From Clostridiales bacterium (lineage in GTDB: Bacteria; Bacillota; Clostridia; Saccharofermentanales; Saccharofermentanaceae), in the NCBI GenBank assembly GCA_017617295.1, contig JAFZWN010000042.1:1-64000 (forward strand): DNA of 64,000 bases, in the 5' to 3' direction. Below are positions 1 through 8,975 of the stretch, piece after piece; position 1 is the first letter of the stretch; the number at the start of each line of letters is the position of its first letter. Under the pieces are notes generated by a model. The model did not search any database and was not told where the DNA came from. It was given only the letters and a program-made list of their open reading frames with translations. A program made the translations under genes and the position numbers.

Positions 1-234
1 GACCTGATCAAGCTCCTGTCGTATGTGCTTTTGATCCTGTGTATGTCCATGGTCGCGTTTCAGATGCTCCTTGTCACCATTGTATCCACATTTGACAATA
101 CGGAGAGACCTACGGAGTTTATCGGTTCTTTCGGAAATATCAACGACGGATATGAGGTCGATATAATCGATACGCAGTTCTTTGTCCATGATTATGAAGA
201 GACATTCTTTTATAAGAATATGGCGAGGAGATAA
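1..234 (+). CDS. C-terminal end of a polytopic membrane protein (partial)
   Basis: The frame is open from base 1, so this is the last 77 codons of a gene that begins outside the window. It has one hydrophobic stretch (about residues 7-28) followed by a short polar tail that ends in an acidic, aromatic pattern (VHDYEE...FFYKNMARR). The two proteins downstream end the same way (YDHEDKLFYRIF; DGYEDSIFARYI), so this is a third member of the same tandem family. Its TAA is 3 bases before the next ATG, which implies one operon. Function is unknown beyond being an integral membrane protein. Confidence 0.75.
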   Translation, partial: DLIKLLSYVLLILCMSMVAFQMLLVTIVSTFDNTERPTEFIGSFGNINDGYEVDIIDTQFFVHDYEETFFYKNMARR

Positions 235-237
235 AGA

Positions 238-1746
238 ATGGAGATCAAATACCGTACTTTTCTGCTCCTGGCCTTTTCCTATCTCGCTCTCCCGGTCGCG
301 GTCTTTTTCTTCGGCTTCTTAAAGATCGGATGGGCAATACTGTTCTCAGTAGCTTTGATCGCGGCAGCTTTTTTTATGGTCAGGGATTCTTCGGAAAAGA
401 GAAAGATCAGGGTATCCCCGGCGCTTCTGATCGGGACTGCCGTATTCTGCCTGTTTTGGGCTTTCTTCGCCGGAATGGGAGAGTTCACGTGGACGACTGC
501 CGACCATACCGTAAGAGCCGCGGCACTGAACGACCTGGTCAATTACGACTGGCCGGTGTTCTTCGATCTGTCAAAGCAGAGTAATCCTGCCGTATTACGG
601 GAACTCGGGGGCGAGACCGTGGCATTTACATATTATTTTACGTTCTGGATGGTCCCCTCGCTGATCGGCAAGATCTTCGGGATAACTGCAGCCAGAGCGG
701 CTCTCGGGATATGGGGAGCATTAGGGCTCTTTATCCTTATCCTCGGCCTTTTCTTTACGCAGAAAAAGGCTTCAGTCTCCGCGATCGTCATCTGTTTCCT
801 CTTCGGAGGGCTTGATATCCTGCCGGATGTCTATCAGCAGTGCTTTACGGATATCGGAGTCTCGTGGGAAGGATGGAATAACCAGCTCTATATCCACGGT
901 AATCTCTATCAGACGATGAATGTCTTTCACCAGTGTATAGCAGGCTGGATCGCTACCGTACTTCTTTTTACGGCAGATAACAGGAAAAACATCGGAACGG
1001 TCGGTTCTGTAATCTTCTGTTATTCTCCGTGGGCGACTATAGGAGCGATCCCCGTTGCTTTTTATGAACTGCTGCGTAAGAGAGAGGGGGTCAAAAGAAC
1101 ATCCGGCATACTGTCTTACGGTAATCTCGCGGTCCCGGTCATCATCCTTTCCGTATTCGGAACCTTTTATACTGCCAATATCGGAGCGACCGGCGACAAG
1201 GGATTCATCTGGGAGTTCATCCCGGATATCAGGAGCCTTATCCCGGCATATCTCCTGTTAGTGATCATAGAGTTCGGCATCTGGGCTCTGGTCGTTTATA
1301 AAGACGAGAAGAAAAACGGTCTTTACTGGGTATGCCTTATCACTCTTCTGATATTCCCTGTCTATAAGATGACGGAAGCCAATGATCTTCTGATGAGAGG
1401 AACCATGGTCCCGATGTTTGTCTTTACCATTTTCCTGTTGTCAAAGACGGACAATGTGATCGGTAAGGTCAAAAAGGACAGAAAGATATCGGATGTGTTT
1501 ACTTTAGGCTTTTTAAGCCTTCTGTTCCTTATGGCGTTCATACCTTTTATGCTCATGACTACGATCGTTGACGGAACGATCTGTCTGTGGTCGGGAAGTG
1601 ACAGGACGACCAGACCGAAGGATGAGATCGTATCGTTCGGAGATATAAGGAACGAGGAGTTTGTCGATGTCACAAAACGTCAGTTCTATGTCTACGATCA
1701 TGAAGATAAGCTGTTCTACCGTATCTTCGGAAGGGGACAGGAATGA
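238..1746 (+). CDS. Polytopic membrane protein, GT-C-like tandem paralog 1
   Basis: A 502-residue protein with roughly a dozen hydrophobic segments. The first external loop carries GEFTWTTADH (residues 81-90), then a conserved RAAALNDLV and WPVFFDLSKQ. The next protein has the same landmarks in the same order, so the two are paralogs. An acidic residue in the first long loop of a large multi-spanning protein is typical of GT-C lipid-linked-sugar glycosyltransferases, but I do not recognise the family, and that role is inference. It sits 3 bases after the upstream paralog and overlaps the next by ATGA. The ATG at 238 is the first in frame after the upstream stop. Confidence 0.8.
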   Translation: MEIKYRTFLLLAFSYLALPVAVFFFGFLKIGWAILFSVALIAAAFFMVRDSSEKRKIRVSPALLIGTAVFCLFWAFFAGMGEFTWTTADHTVRAAALNDLVNYDWPVFFDLSKQSNPAVLRELGGETVAFTYYFTFWMVPSLIGKIFGITAARAALGIWGALGLFILILGLFFTQKKASVSAIVICFLFGGLDILPDVYQQCFTDIGVSWEGWNNQLYIHGNLYQTMNVFHQCIAGWIATVLLFTADNRKNIGTVGSVIFCYSPWATIGAIPVAFYELLRKREGVKRTSGILSYGNLAVPVIILSVFGTFYTANIGATGDKGFIWEFIPDIRSLIPAYLLLVIIEFGIWALVVYKDEKKNGLYWVCLITLLIFPVYKMTEANDLLMRGTMVPMFVFTIFLLSKTDNVIGKVKKDRKISDVFTLGFLSLLFLMAFIPFMLMTTIVDGTICLWSGSDRTTRPKDEIVSFGDIRNEEFVDVTKRQFYVYDHEDKLFYRIFGRGQE

Positions 1747-3284
1747 AGATAAGGATCGGTCTTGATAACTATCTGGCGGTAAGCCTTATATATCTGATCC
1801 TGCCGGTTATCGTTCTGGGATTCGGGATGATGCGTATCCCCTGGGCGGTGATACTGGGAGCTGCTCTCTTGGTTACCTCTTCATACCTTGTATTTCCGGG
1901 GCGGAAGAAAAAGGAGAAAGGACTGCCTGACTCCGAGAGCATAGAGATAAGCCCCGTCCTGTTCTTTGTATCCGTTCCTGTGATCATAATCTGGGTCTAT
2001 TTTTCCGGCATAGGGGAATTCTCCTGGACCACGGCTGATCATCCCTACCGGGCGGCCGTACTTAATGATATGGTCGCTTACAAGTGGCCGGTCGTATTTG
2101 ATCTGTCAAAGCAGACCGGTGCCCTTAAGGGCATGACCGGCACCAGAGTCCTGGCATATTATTATGCTTTCTGGACCATACCTGCATTGATCGGGAAGAT
2201 GTTCGGTATATTTGCCGCCAGGGTCGCACTTCTGATATGGTCCGTTTTGGGAGCGTTTCTTATCCTGACGGGTCTGTTCTTCATACAGAAAAAGCCGTCA
2301 TTTACTGCTCTTGCCATGCTGGTCCTGTTCTCCACATTTGATTTTATCCCGATCACTGTCATGGATATCCTGAACCTGTATGACGGGTCATGGGAAGGGT
2401 GGAATACCCATCTGAACCTTCATTCGAATACCTTTCAGATGATGAATGTGTTTAATCAGTGTATCCCGGGATGGCTTGCCACCGTGCTTCTGCTTAAGAA
2501 ACGCGACTGCAGATGGGTCGGACTTACGGGAAGCATAGTATTCTGTTATTCCCCCTGGGGAGCGGTCGGGATGGTACCGTTTGCCCTGTATGTCTGGCTT
2601 TATTCCCGTGACGGTAAGATAAACCGCATAAAGGATATGCTGAGCCTGTGGAATTTCCTGCCGGCTCTTTCCGTTATCGCTTTTATGGCGCCTTTTTATT
2701 TGATGAACACATTGACGATGAAAGGATGGGCAGTGTCATTTTACAGTAGTCCCGGGGCTTTCATAATATCGGTAGTCCTGTATTTCATCTTTGAGACCGG
2801 GATATGGTTCCTTCTTCTCTGGCCGAGAAGAAGAGACCCCGGCAACATCCTTTATGACAGGAAGCTTTTCGTGAGCCTTTTGCCCGTATTTATCATACTG
2901 CCGTTCTATCTTGTCGGAGGTATAACGAATGATCTGCTCATGAGGGGATCTCTTGTCCCGCTCTTTGTCCTCTTCGTGATGTCTGTCCTTCGCCTTGACG
3001 AGACAGTTGCTCCTCTCGGGAAAGGCGGAAAACATATCGGGATCAAGGATGCGGGGATCCTCTTAACATATTTCATCGCCGCCCTGACTCCCATAATGCT
3101 CATCGTGGCGTCGATCGCGGGTTCTGCCGTAATGTATCGTGAAAACGGGTTCAATAACCCTGATACATACAGTCTGGGTTCATACGGTGATGTCCGCGAT
3201 GAGGAATTTGAACAGAATGTCCTGTCGGTATATCTTGCCGACGGTTATGAGGATTCGATATTTGCCAGATATATAGCCCGGTAA
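1743..3284 (+). CDS. Polytopic membrane protein, GT-C-like tandem paralog 2
   Basis: A 513-residue integral membrane protein, clearly homologous along its whole length to the preceding gene: GEFSWTTADH at residues 91-100, RAAVLNDMV, WPVVFDLSKQ, a SWEGWN motif in the middle, a NDLLMRG motif near the C-terminus, and the same acidic aromatic tail. It has about 12 hydrophobic segments. The start overlaps the upstream stop (ATGA), so the genes are translationally coupled. Its stop lies 9 bases from the convergent glycosyltransferase with no terminator hairpin between them. A GT-C-type transferase for a cell-surface glycan is the best guess and is supported only by topology and neighbourhood. Confidence 0.8.
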   Translation: MKIRIGLDNYLAVSLIYLILPVIVLGFGMMRIPWAVILGAALLVTSSYLVFPGRKKKEKGLPDSESIEISPVLFFVSVPVIIIWVYFSGIGEFSWTTADHPYRAAVLNDMVAYKWPVVFDLSKQTGALKGMTGTRVLAYYYAFWTIPALIGKMFGIFAARVALLIWSVLGAFLILTGLFFIQKKPSFTALAMLVLFSTFDFIPITVMDILNLYDGSWEGWNTHLNLHSNTFQMMNVFNQCIPGWLATVLLLKKRDCRWVGLTGSIVFCYSPWGAVGMVPFALYVWLYSRDGKINRIKDMLSLWNFLPALSVIAFMAPFYLMNTLTMKGWAVSFYSSPGAFIISVVLYFIFETGIWFLLLWPRRRDPGNILYDRKLFVSLLPVFIILPFYLVGGITNDLLMRGSLVPLFVLFVMSVLRLDETVAPLGKGGKHIGIKDAGILLTYFIAALTPIMLIVASIAGSAVMYRENGFNNPDTYSLGSYGDVRDEEFEQNVLSVYLADGYEDSIFARYIAR

Positions 3285-3293
3285 GTTTTTGGA

Positions 3294-4232
3294 TCACTTC
3301 CGGGAGTCTTCTTCTGCCTTGATATAGACAGGTCTTCTCTTGACTTCCAAAAATGTCCTTCCGATATATTCTCCGAGGACTCCGAGTGCCATCAGTATCA
3401 GTCCGCCGATAAACAGGATGAAACAGAGAAGCGAAGGGTAACCCGGAACATCATTATAGATCCTTAAGATGATCGCTCTGATAAAGTAGTAGAGCATGTA
3501 TGTAAATCCCGCGAAAGCGGAAGCAAATCCGCAGTAAGTGGCCAGTCTCAAAGGAGCAACAGTGAATGAGACTATACCGTCGATCGCGTATTTAAACAGT
3601 TTCCAGAAGCTCCACTTTGTCTCGCCGGCGACTCTCTCGACATTCTGATGAGCTATCCATTTTGTCCTGAAGCCGACCCAGGCGAAGATACCCTTTGAGA
3701 AGCGCTGACGCTCTGAAAGCTCGAGTATGGCATCAACGACGCATCTTCTCATGAGCCTGAAATCACGGGCTCCGTCCGCGATCTCGACTTCTATCATCCG
3801 GTTTATCAGTCTATAGAACATCCTGGCGAAGAAACTCCGGATCTTAGGCTCGCCTTCGCGGTTCACGCGCCTGGCGGCTACTATGTCTGCCTCATCGTTT
3901 TCGAGGGATCTGATCATGGAGGGGATAAGGGACGGCGGATCCTGCATATCCGCATCCAGTATGGCCACGTAGTCGCCTTTGGACTTCTGAAGGCCCGCAT
4001 ACATGGCGCTTTCTTTTCCGAAGTTTCTCGAGAAGACCACATATCTTACGTCCTTGTCCTTCTCGGCCAGCCCCTTGATGACTTCCTTTGTGCGGTCCTT
4101 TGAGCCGTCATCGATGAAGATGAACTCAAAATCGTATGAGGTCTCGGCGGATCTTACGTCGCAAAGGGCATTATAGAGAAAAGGAAGCGATTCTTCCTCG
4201 TTGTAACAGGGGACTATCAGGCTTATGAGCAT
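3294..4232 (-). CDS. DPM-like family 2 glycosyltransferase with C-terminal membrane anchor
   Basis: A 312-residue GT2 enzyme. The nucleotide-binding start SLIVPCYNEEE (from residue 4), DDGS (41-44) and metal-binding DAD (93-95) are intact, followed by the DPM/GtrB-type middle (FRLMRRCV, KGIFAWVGF). Two hydrophobic segments near residues 235-257 and 268-290 anchor it. Such proteins move a sugar from a nucleotide donor to undecaprenyl phosphate, giving a lipid-linked sugar for extracytoplasmic transferases such as YfhO or GT-C proteins. Both kinds are next door: paralogs of a GT-C-like family downstream and YfhO divergent upstream. A GGAGG lies just before the ATG. Confidence 0.88.
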   Translation of the reverse strand: MLISLIVPCYNEEESLPFLYNALCDVRSAETSYDFEFIFIDDGSKDRTKEVIKGLAEKDKDVRYVVFSRNFGKESAMYAGLQKSKGDYVAILDADMQDPPSLIPSMIRSLENDEADIVAARRVNREGEPKIRSFFARMFYRLINRMIEVEIADGARDFRLMRRCVVDAILELSERQRFSKGIFAWVGFRTKWIAHQNVERVAGETKWSFWKLFKYAIDGIVSFTVAPLRLATYCGFASAFAGFTYMLYYFIRAIILRIYNDVPGYPSLLCFILFIGGLILMALGVLGEYIGRTFLEVKRRPVYIKAEEDSRK

Positions 4233-4251
4233 AAGGGACCTCCGATATGTG

Positions 4252-4304
4252 TTTAAGATATCCGATATTTGTATTATAATCTAAAAAGTACTTTTTTGCG
4301 GAGG
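4252..4304 (+). promoter_or_regulatory. Promoter and ribosome binding site of the YfhO gene (divergent intergenic region)
   Basis: In the 77-bp gap between divergent genes there is a perfect TATAAT at 4275-4280 with a weak TTTAAG 17 bases upstream (4252-4257), and GGAGG at 4300-4304 before the ATG at 4310. Because TATTATAAT is nearly palindromic, the same segment can serve as a -10 for the minus-strand glycosyltransferase. Confidence 0.5.
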
Positions 4305-4309
4305 AAATA

Positions 4310-7147
4310 ATGAAAGAAGCGTCCTCTTTGAAACCGGGATACATCAGGGAACCCCTGATCGCTGCTCTTATCACTGCGATATCATTTCTGGTCATGTGTG
4401 TCTCGGGTTCGGTATACCCGCTCGGAAAATACACCATATTGGTCAGTGATCTTGAAGCCCAGTATGCCCCTTTTCTGTTCTTCTGGAAGAATCATATTCT
4501 CGGTCTTGATCTCTCGCATCCGATACAGAGCCTGACCTATTCGTTCGGAATGGGCGCGGGCAAGAATATAATGAGCACTTTCGGTTATTATCTCGCGAGC
4601 CCTCTTAATATCTTTGTCTTTCTGTTTGACGAGACATGGGTAAACCAGTTTATCGAGTTCCTGATGATCGTCAAGCTCTCGGCGGCTTCGGCTTTCATGT
4701 GCCTTTTTGTTCACGAGAGGAGCAGCAGTAAGGATGCCAGATGGCCGGTCCTTTTCGGCGTCATGTATTCTTTCTCGTCTTTTGCCGGAGCCTTCATGTT
4801 CAATATCATGTGGCTCGACGGATATGCCCTCTTGCCCCTTCTTCTGTTCTTTACGGAGAGATTCATGGTATCCGGCCGCAGAAAGGGTCTTATCTTTACT
4901 CTTCTCTGGCTGTTTATCTCCAACTACTATATCGCTTATATGGCCGGTATCGGTTCTTTCTTCTATCTGATCGTAAGGATGATAGAGGAAGGTTATTTCA
5001 GCAACTTTAAGAAAGCTTTCAGAAAGATCGGAGTATTTGTCCTTAACGCTATATGCTGTGGTCTTTGTATCGGGTTGATCCTGATCCCGGTGGGACTTGA
5101 CACTATCCGTAACGGGGATCCTCTTAAGGAAGCTTCCAACGGGGAATATGTCGGTTTCTCGCTGATCGATATCGTAGACGGGCTTTTTATAGGAACCCCG
5201 GGAGAGTTCGGCGACGTGCTTCCCGGAAACCTTCCGTTCGTCTTTATCAGCCTTCTTGTCACCATATCCTGCGTGATCTATTTTTTGAGCCCCGTATTCT
5301 CGGGCAAGAAGAGAAAGATCCGTGCCGTATTGTTTGCACTTATATATCTCTGCCTGGCGGTAACATTCCTGGATAACGCATGGCAGGTCTTTGATTCCCC
5401 CAACTGGTTCTGGCACAGGGAGTCTTTTGTATTTATGCCTCTTTTCATACTCTGTTCTCTTGAAGTCCTCGAGAAGATAAAGGAGGTCGACAGGAAAGAT
5501 ATAGGCAAAGCCGCCGTCATCATATTTGTGCTCCTTTTCGTAGCCCAGAGCTTCGGAAAGATGAAGAAGGCCGATCCCATATTCCTTGCAAATATAATCT
5601 ATATCTGCATATTCTTCTTTCTCCTTCTCCTTCTCAAGAAGGAAAAGTGGCATGAGCAGCTCCGTAATATGCCCAGGATCGTTCCGATGCTGGTGGCTAT
5701 CTTTACGGTATTCGAAGTCGTGGCGGTAAATACCATGTTTTCCGCAGGTATAGATACACTGGCTGTCCATTACGGCGAAGCCGATACTTATATCGATTCG
5801 GTGATCGTGGCAATGGATTGTGCCAATGCTTCTTCGATAGTAGGAAACGGCATGCGCCACGAGACAGAGAACGTTGCCGTCCGCGGAGCTTCGATAATAG
5901 AATCCAACGGTTCATATTATTCGGGATCGCGCGGGATAACCCTATTCAATTCCGCTTCTAACAAGAGCTTCCACAGATTTTTGAAGCAGCTCGGCTATTC
6001 GGTAAATTATAACTACTTTGCCGCAGGCTATAACTGTTCTTCCCCCGATACAGATGCTTTCTTCTCTATCGGGACCCTTAACACGAGACATCCGTATTCG
6101 CTGGCCCGCTTTGTCATCGAGGATGAGCTCGGCGTGGGACTGTCGTTCTATATCAACGACAATGTTCTTCCCGTAGCATTCCCGGTGAGCAGCAGCGCAT
6201 ATGACTTTGATTTCTACAGTCTCGAGACCGATAATACCGACAAGGATTATCTGTCATTTAGAAATTCCTGGTATAATTCCCTTTTCCCGGATACATTTAC
6301 GGAAGACTTCTTCAGAAGTGTCAGCGGCGTTCGCGTTACACCTGTCAATGCGACTTCTGTCAACACGGCCGATTACTATACTGAAGAAGGCTTTGTAAGC
6401 TACGAGGAGCCGGAAGACGAGAAGGACAGTGACAGTACCGGTAATCCTGATACTTCTTCCCTGGAGACCGAAGATCTCTACAAAGATTCCAAGACAACGC
6501 TTTACCGTATCAATACTGAGATCCCGATCATCCTTAGCTGCGATTTCGTGGCTCCGGTATCGGGCGAGTATTATTTTAATCTGTCGGCACCGAGAGTGTT
6601 GAACGAGGCAAGTATCTATGTTAACGGCACGGTCATCAATTCCTATGCCGAGGGGTCATTCTATTCCGTTAACGAGAGGCTCGGAACGTTTGAAGCGGGA
6701 GAACGGGTAAATGTATCGGTTACTTCCAACAGGCCGTCTTTCGTCTACGAGGGCATCAACATTGCATACTTTGACAAGGAAGCCTTTGATGAGATGTTTG
6801 CGGGAACTGACGTATCTAACGTGACTGTTACCGAGCTTACGGACGGATATGTAAGACTTCAAAGTAACCTCAGATCCGGCCAGAGGATCCTGACGACGAT
6901 CCCCTATGAGGAAGGATGGACACTTTATATAGACGGACAGAAGACCCCGATCGCTGTTTACCAGAATGCCCTGATCGGTATCGATGCAGGAACAGGCGAG
7001 CACGAGATCATCCTGTCATTTGAGGCTCCCGGGCTTAAAGCCGGCGCGGCGAGCAGTATCCTCGGCATCATCGGACTGGCCGTTATGGGGATAATGTCAA
7101 AAAGAAAGCCCGATAAAAAAGTAAGAACAAAGGTTGAGACCAAGTAA
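4310..7147 (+). CDS. YfhO-family membrane glycosyltransferase
   Basis: A 945-residue protein of the bacterial YfhO family (GT-C fold; known members glycosylate cell-envelope polymers such as lipoteichoic acid from a lipid-linked sugar). The family start is clear: SGSVYPLGK, then the loop SDLEAQYAPF with acidic D47/E49, and SFGMGAGKN. About 12 membrane segments fill residues 15-430. A large extracytoplasmic region follows, and one C-terminal membrane segment (about 915-932) precedes a basic tail (KRKPDKKVRTK). It has its own promoter, is divergent from the DPM-like glycosyltransferase that could make its lipid-linked donor, and is 21 bases upstream of the phosphohexomutase. Confidence 0.88.
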   Translation: MKEASSLKPGYIREPLIAALITAISFLVMCVSGSVYPLGKYTILVSDLEAQYAPFLFFWKNHILGLDLSHPIQSLTYSFGMGAGKNIMSTFGYYLASPLNIFVFLFDETWVNQFIEFLMIVKLSAASAFMCLFVHERSSSKDARWPVLFGVMYSFSSFAGAFMFNIMWLDGYALLPLLLFFTERFMVSGRRKGLIFTLLWLFISNYYIAYMAGIGSFFYLIVRMIEEGYFSNFKKAFRKIGVFVLNAICCGLCIGLILIPVGLDTIRNGDPLKEASNGEYVGFSLIDIVDGLFIGTPGEFGDVLPGNLPFVFISLLVTISCVIYFLSPVFSGKKRKIRAVLFALIYLCLAVTFLDNAWQVFDSPNWFWHRESFVFMPLFILCSLEVLEKIKEVDRKDIGKAAVIIFVLLFVAQSFGKMKKADPIFLANIIYICIFFFLLLLLKKEKWHEQLRNMPRIVPMLVAIFTVFEVVAVNTMFSAGIDTLAVHYGEADTYIDSVIVAMDCANASSIVGNGMRHETENVAVRGASIIESNGSYYSGSRGITLFNSASNKSFHRFLKQLGYSVNYNYFAAGYNCSSPDTDAFFSIGTLNTRHPYSLARFVIEDELGVGLSFYINDNVLPVAFPVSSSAYDFDFYSLETDNTDKDYLSFRNSWYNSLFPDTFTEDFFRSVSGVRVTPVNATSVNTADYYTEEGFVSYEEPEDEKDSDSTGNPDTSSLETEDLYKDSKTTLYRINTEIPIILSCDFVAPVSGEYYFNLSAPRVLNEASIYVNGTVINSYAEGSFYSVNERLGTFEAGERVNVSVTSNRPSFVYEGINIAYFDKEAFDEMFAGTDVSNVTVTELTDGYVRLQSNLRSGQRILTTIPYEEGWTLYIDGQKTPIAVYQNALIGIDAGTGEHEIILSFEAPGLKAGAASSILGIIGLAVMGIMSKRKPDKKVRTKVETK

Positions 7148-7168
7148 ACATATTGGAGGTATGAGTTT

Positions 7169-8944
7169 ATGAGTTACAAAGACACTTATCAGATCTGGAG
7201 CACCGATCCGTATTTTGACGGGAAGACCAGAGAGGAACTTCTTTCCATAGGCGGTGACGAGAAGGAGATAGAGGACCGTTTCTATAAGGACCTCGAGTTC
7301 GGTACAGGAGGACTTCGCGGTATCCTCGGTGCAGGTACGAACAGGATGAACGTTTATACGGTTGCAAAGGCTTCCGCGGGTCTTGCCAACTATATCGTTG
7401 ATTCGGGCAAGGATGCGATGGAGCGCGGAGTAGTCATCTCATACGATTCCAGGCACTTTTCTCCCGAGTTCGCCGAGATCGCGGCGACCACTCTGGCGGC
7501 ATACGGCGTAAGAGTCCGTCTTTCCGATGAGCTCCGTCCCGTTCCCATGTGTTCCTTTGCGGTAAGATATTTCAATGCTTTTGCGGGCGTAATGGTAACC
7601 GCTTCCCATAATCCTCCCAAGTATAACGGTTATAAAGTATACGGCGAGGACGGCGGTCAGGTGACCAATGAGGCCGCATCGGCTATTCTTGAGAATATGG
7701 CCAGGTTCGCCGATGTCAGGACGATCCGCACCATGGAGCTTTCCGATGCGCTGGATCAGGGTCTTATCACAAGATTCGGACCTGAAGTCGATATCGACTA
7801 CACGGCTATGCTCACGGAGCTCGTCATAGATAAGGGCGCCATAGAGAGACAGTCCGACATGAGTATCATCTATACTCCCCTTCACGGCTCGGGAAACAAG
7901 CCCGTAAGACGAATCCTTCGGACAGTAGGCTTTAAGAACGTGACGATAGTTCCCCAGCAGGAGATCCCGGACGGATCGTTCCCTACCGTAAAGACACCCA
8001 ACCCCGAAGATCCCGCAGCTCTCACGATGGGCATCGAGATCGCCAAGAAGACAGGGGCATTGCTCGTATTCGGTACCGATCCCGACTCTGACAGACTCGG
8101 TATCGCCATCCGCTGCGCCGACGGATCCTATAAGTGCCTTACCGGCAATCAGGTCGGACTTATGCTCCTTGACTATATCCTTGATTCAAAGAAGCAGGCC
8201 GGGATCCTTCCCGAGGATTCTTTCGTTTGTACGACCATAGTATCGAGCAAGCTCTGCGCTTCCATCTGTAAGGCGTACGGCGTCGAGCTTCAGGAGACGC
8301 TGACAGGCTTTAAGTTCATAGGCGAGAGGATCAAGATCGATGACGAGTTCGGCAATAAGCACTTCCAGTTCGGCTTCGAAGAGAGCTACGGATATCTTTC
8401 CGGAACGAGCGTAAGAGATAAGGATGCTGTCGTGGCGGCAATGCTCGTCTGCGGTATGGCAGCCCAGTCAAAGGACAGAGGCGAGACTCTTCTCGACAGG
8501 CTCGAGGGCATCTACAGGAAGTACGGTTACGGCTATGAGCAGGCAGTAAGCTTTACTCTCGAGGGCAAGGAAGGCCTTGATAAGATAAAGGGCGCTATGG
8601 ACGAACTTCGTTCCGAGCTTGAAGCATGCAAGAACTCCGACGAGGCAAAGGACCTGATCGGAGGACCTTCGGTAGTAGCGGTAAGGGATTACAGCAAGTC
8701 CGTAAGATACGATTTCTCGGGAGGAACTGTAACGACTACAGAACTCACGCTTCCCAAGTCCAATGTGCTCCTTTACGAGCTCGGCGGTGACAAGGGACTC
8801 GACTGGGCATGCGCCAGACCTTCCGGAACAGAGCCCAAGCTCAAGATCTATTTCGGTGTTTATGATAAAGAAGACAGGGAAGCTCAGGACAGGCTTTCAA
8901 AGATCAAGTCCGAGATGTCTTCCTACGTTCAGGGCAAGCTCTGA
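7169..8944 (+). CDS. pgcA: Phosphohexomutase (phosphoglucomutase/phosphomannomutase)
   Basis: A 591-residue member of the alpha-D-phosphohexomutase superfamily with all four signature loops: the phosphoserine loop TASHNP (Ser146), the Mg-binding loop DPDSDR (304-309), the sugar-binding loop EESYG (404-408) and the phosphate-binding loop RPSGTEPK (550-557). It converts hexose 6-phosphate to hexose 1-phosphate. In this locus mannose 1-phosphate for ManC, and so GDP-mannose, is the likely product, although glucose 1-phosphate is equally possible for the long PgcA-type enzymes. GGAGG at 7155-7159 sets the start; an ATG at 7161 is out of frame and closes after three codons. Confidence 0.92.
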   Translation: MSYKDTYQIWSTDPYFDGKTREELLSIGGDEKEIEDRFYKDLEFGTGGLRGILGAGTNRMNVYTVAKASAGLANYIVDSGKDAMERGVVISYDSRHFSPEFAEIAATTLAAYGVRVRLSDELRPVPMCSFAVRYFNAFAGVMVTASHNPPKYNGYKVYGEDGGQVTNEAASAILENMARFADVRTIRTMELSDALDQGLITRFGPEVDIDYTAMLTELVIDKGAIERQSDMSIIYTPLHGSGNKPVRRILRTVGFKNVTIVPQQEIPDGSFPTVKTPNPEDPAALTMGIEIAKKTGALLVFGTDPDSDRLGIAIRCADGSYKCLTGNQVGLMLLDYILDSKKQAGILPEDSFVCTTIVSSKLCASICKAYGVELQETLTGFKFIGERIKIDDEFGNKHFQFGFEESYGYLSGTSVRDKDAVVAAMLVCGMAAQSKDRGETLLDRLEGIYRKYGYGYEQAVSFTLEGKEGLDKIKGAMDELRSELEACKNSDEAKDLIGGPSVVAVRDYSKSVRYDFSGGTVTTTELTLPKSNVLLYELGGDKGLDWACARPSGTEPKLKIYFGVYDKEDREAQDRLSKIKSEMSSYVQGKL

Positions 8945-8975
8945 TCCGTCTTAAAGGAAAGGAAGGAAACAGGGC

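Noticed and set aside
4382-5860. 492-residue open frame on the minus strand
   Set aside because: It is a shadow of the YfhO gene, highly charged, without a ribosome binding site or recognisable domain.
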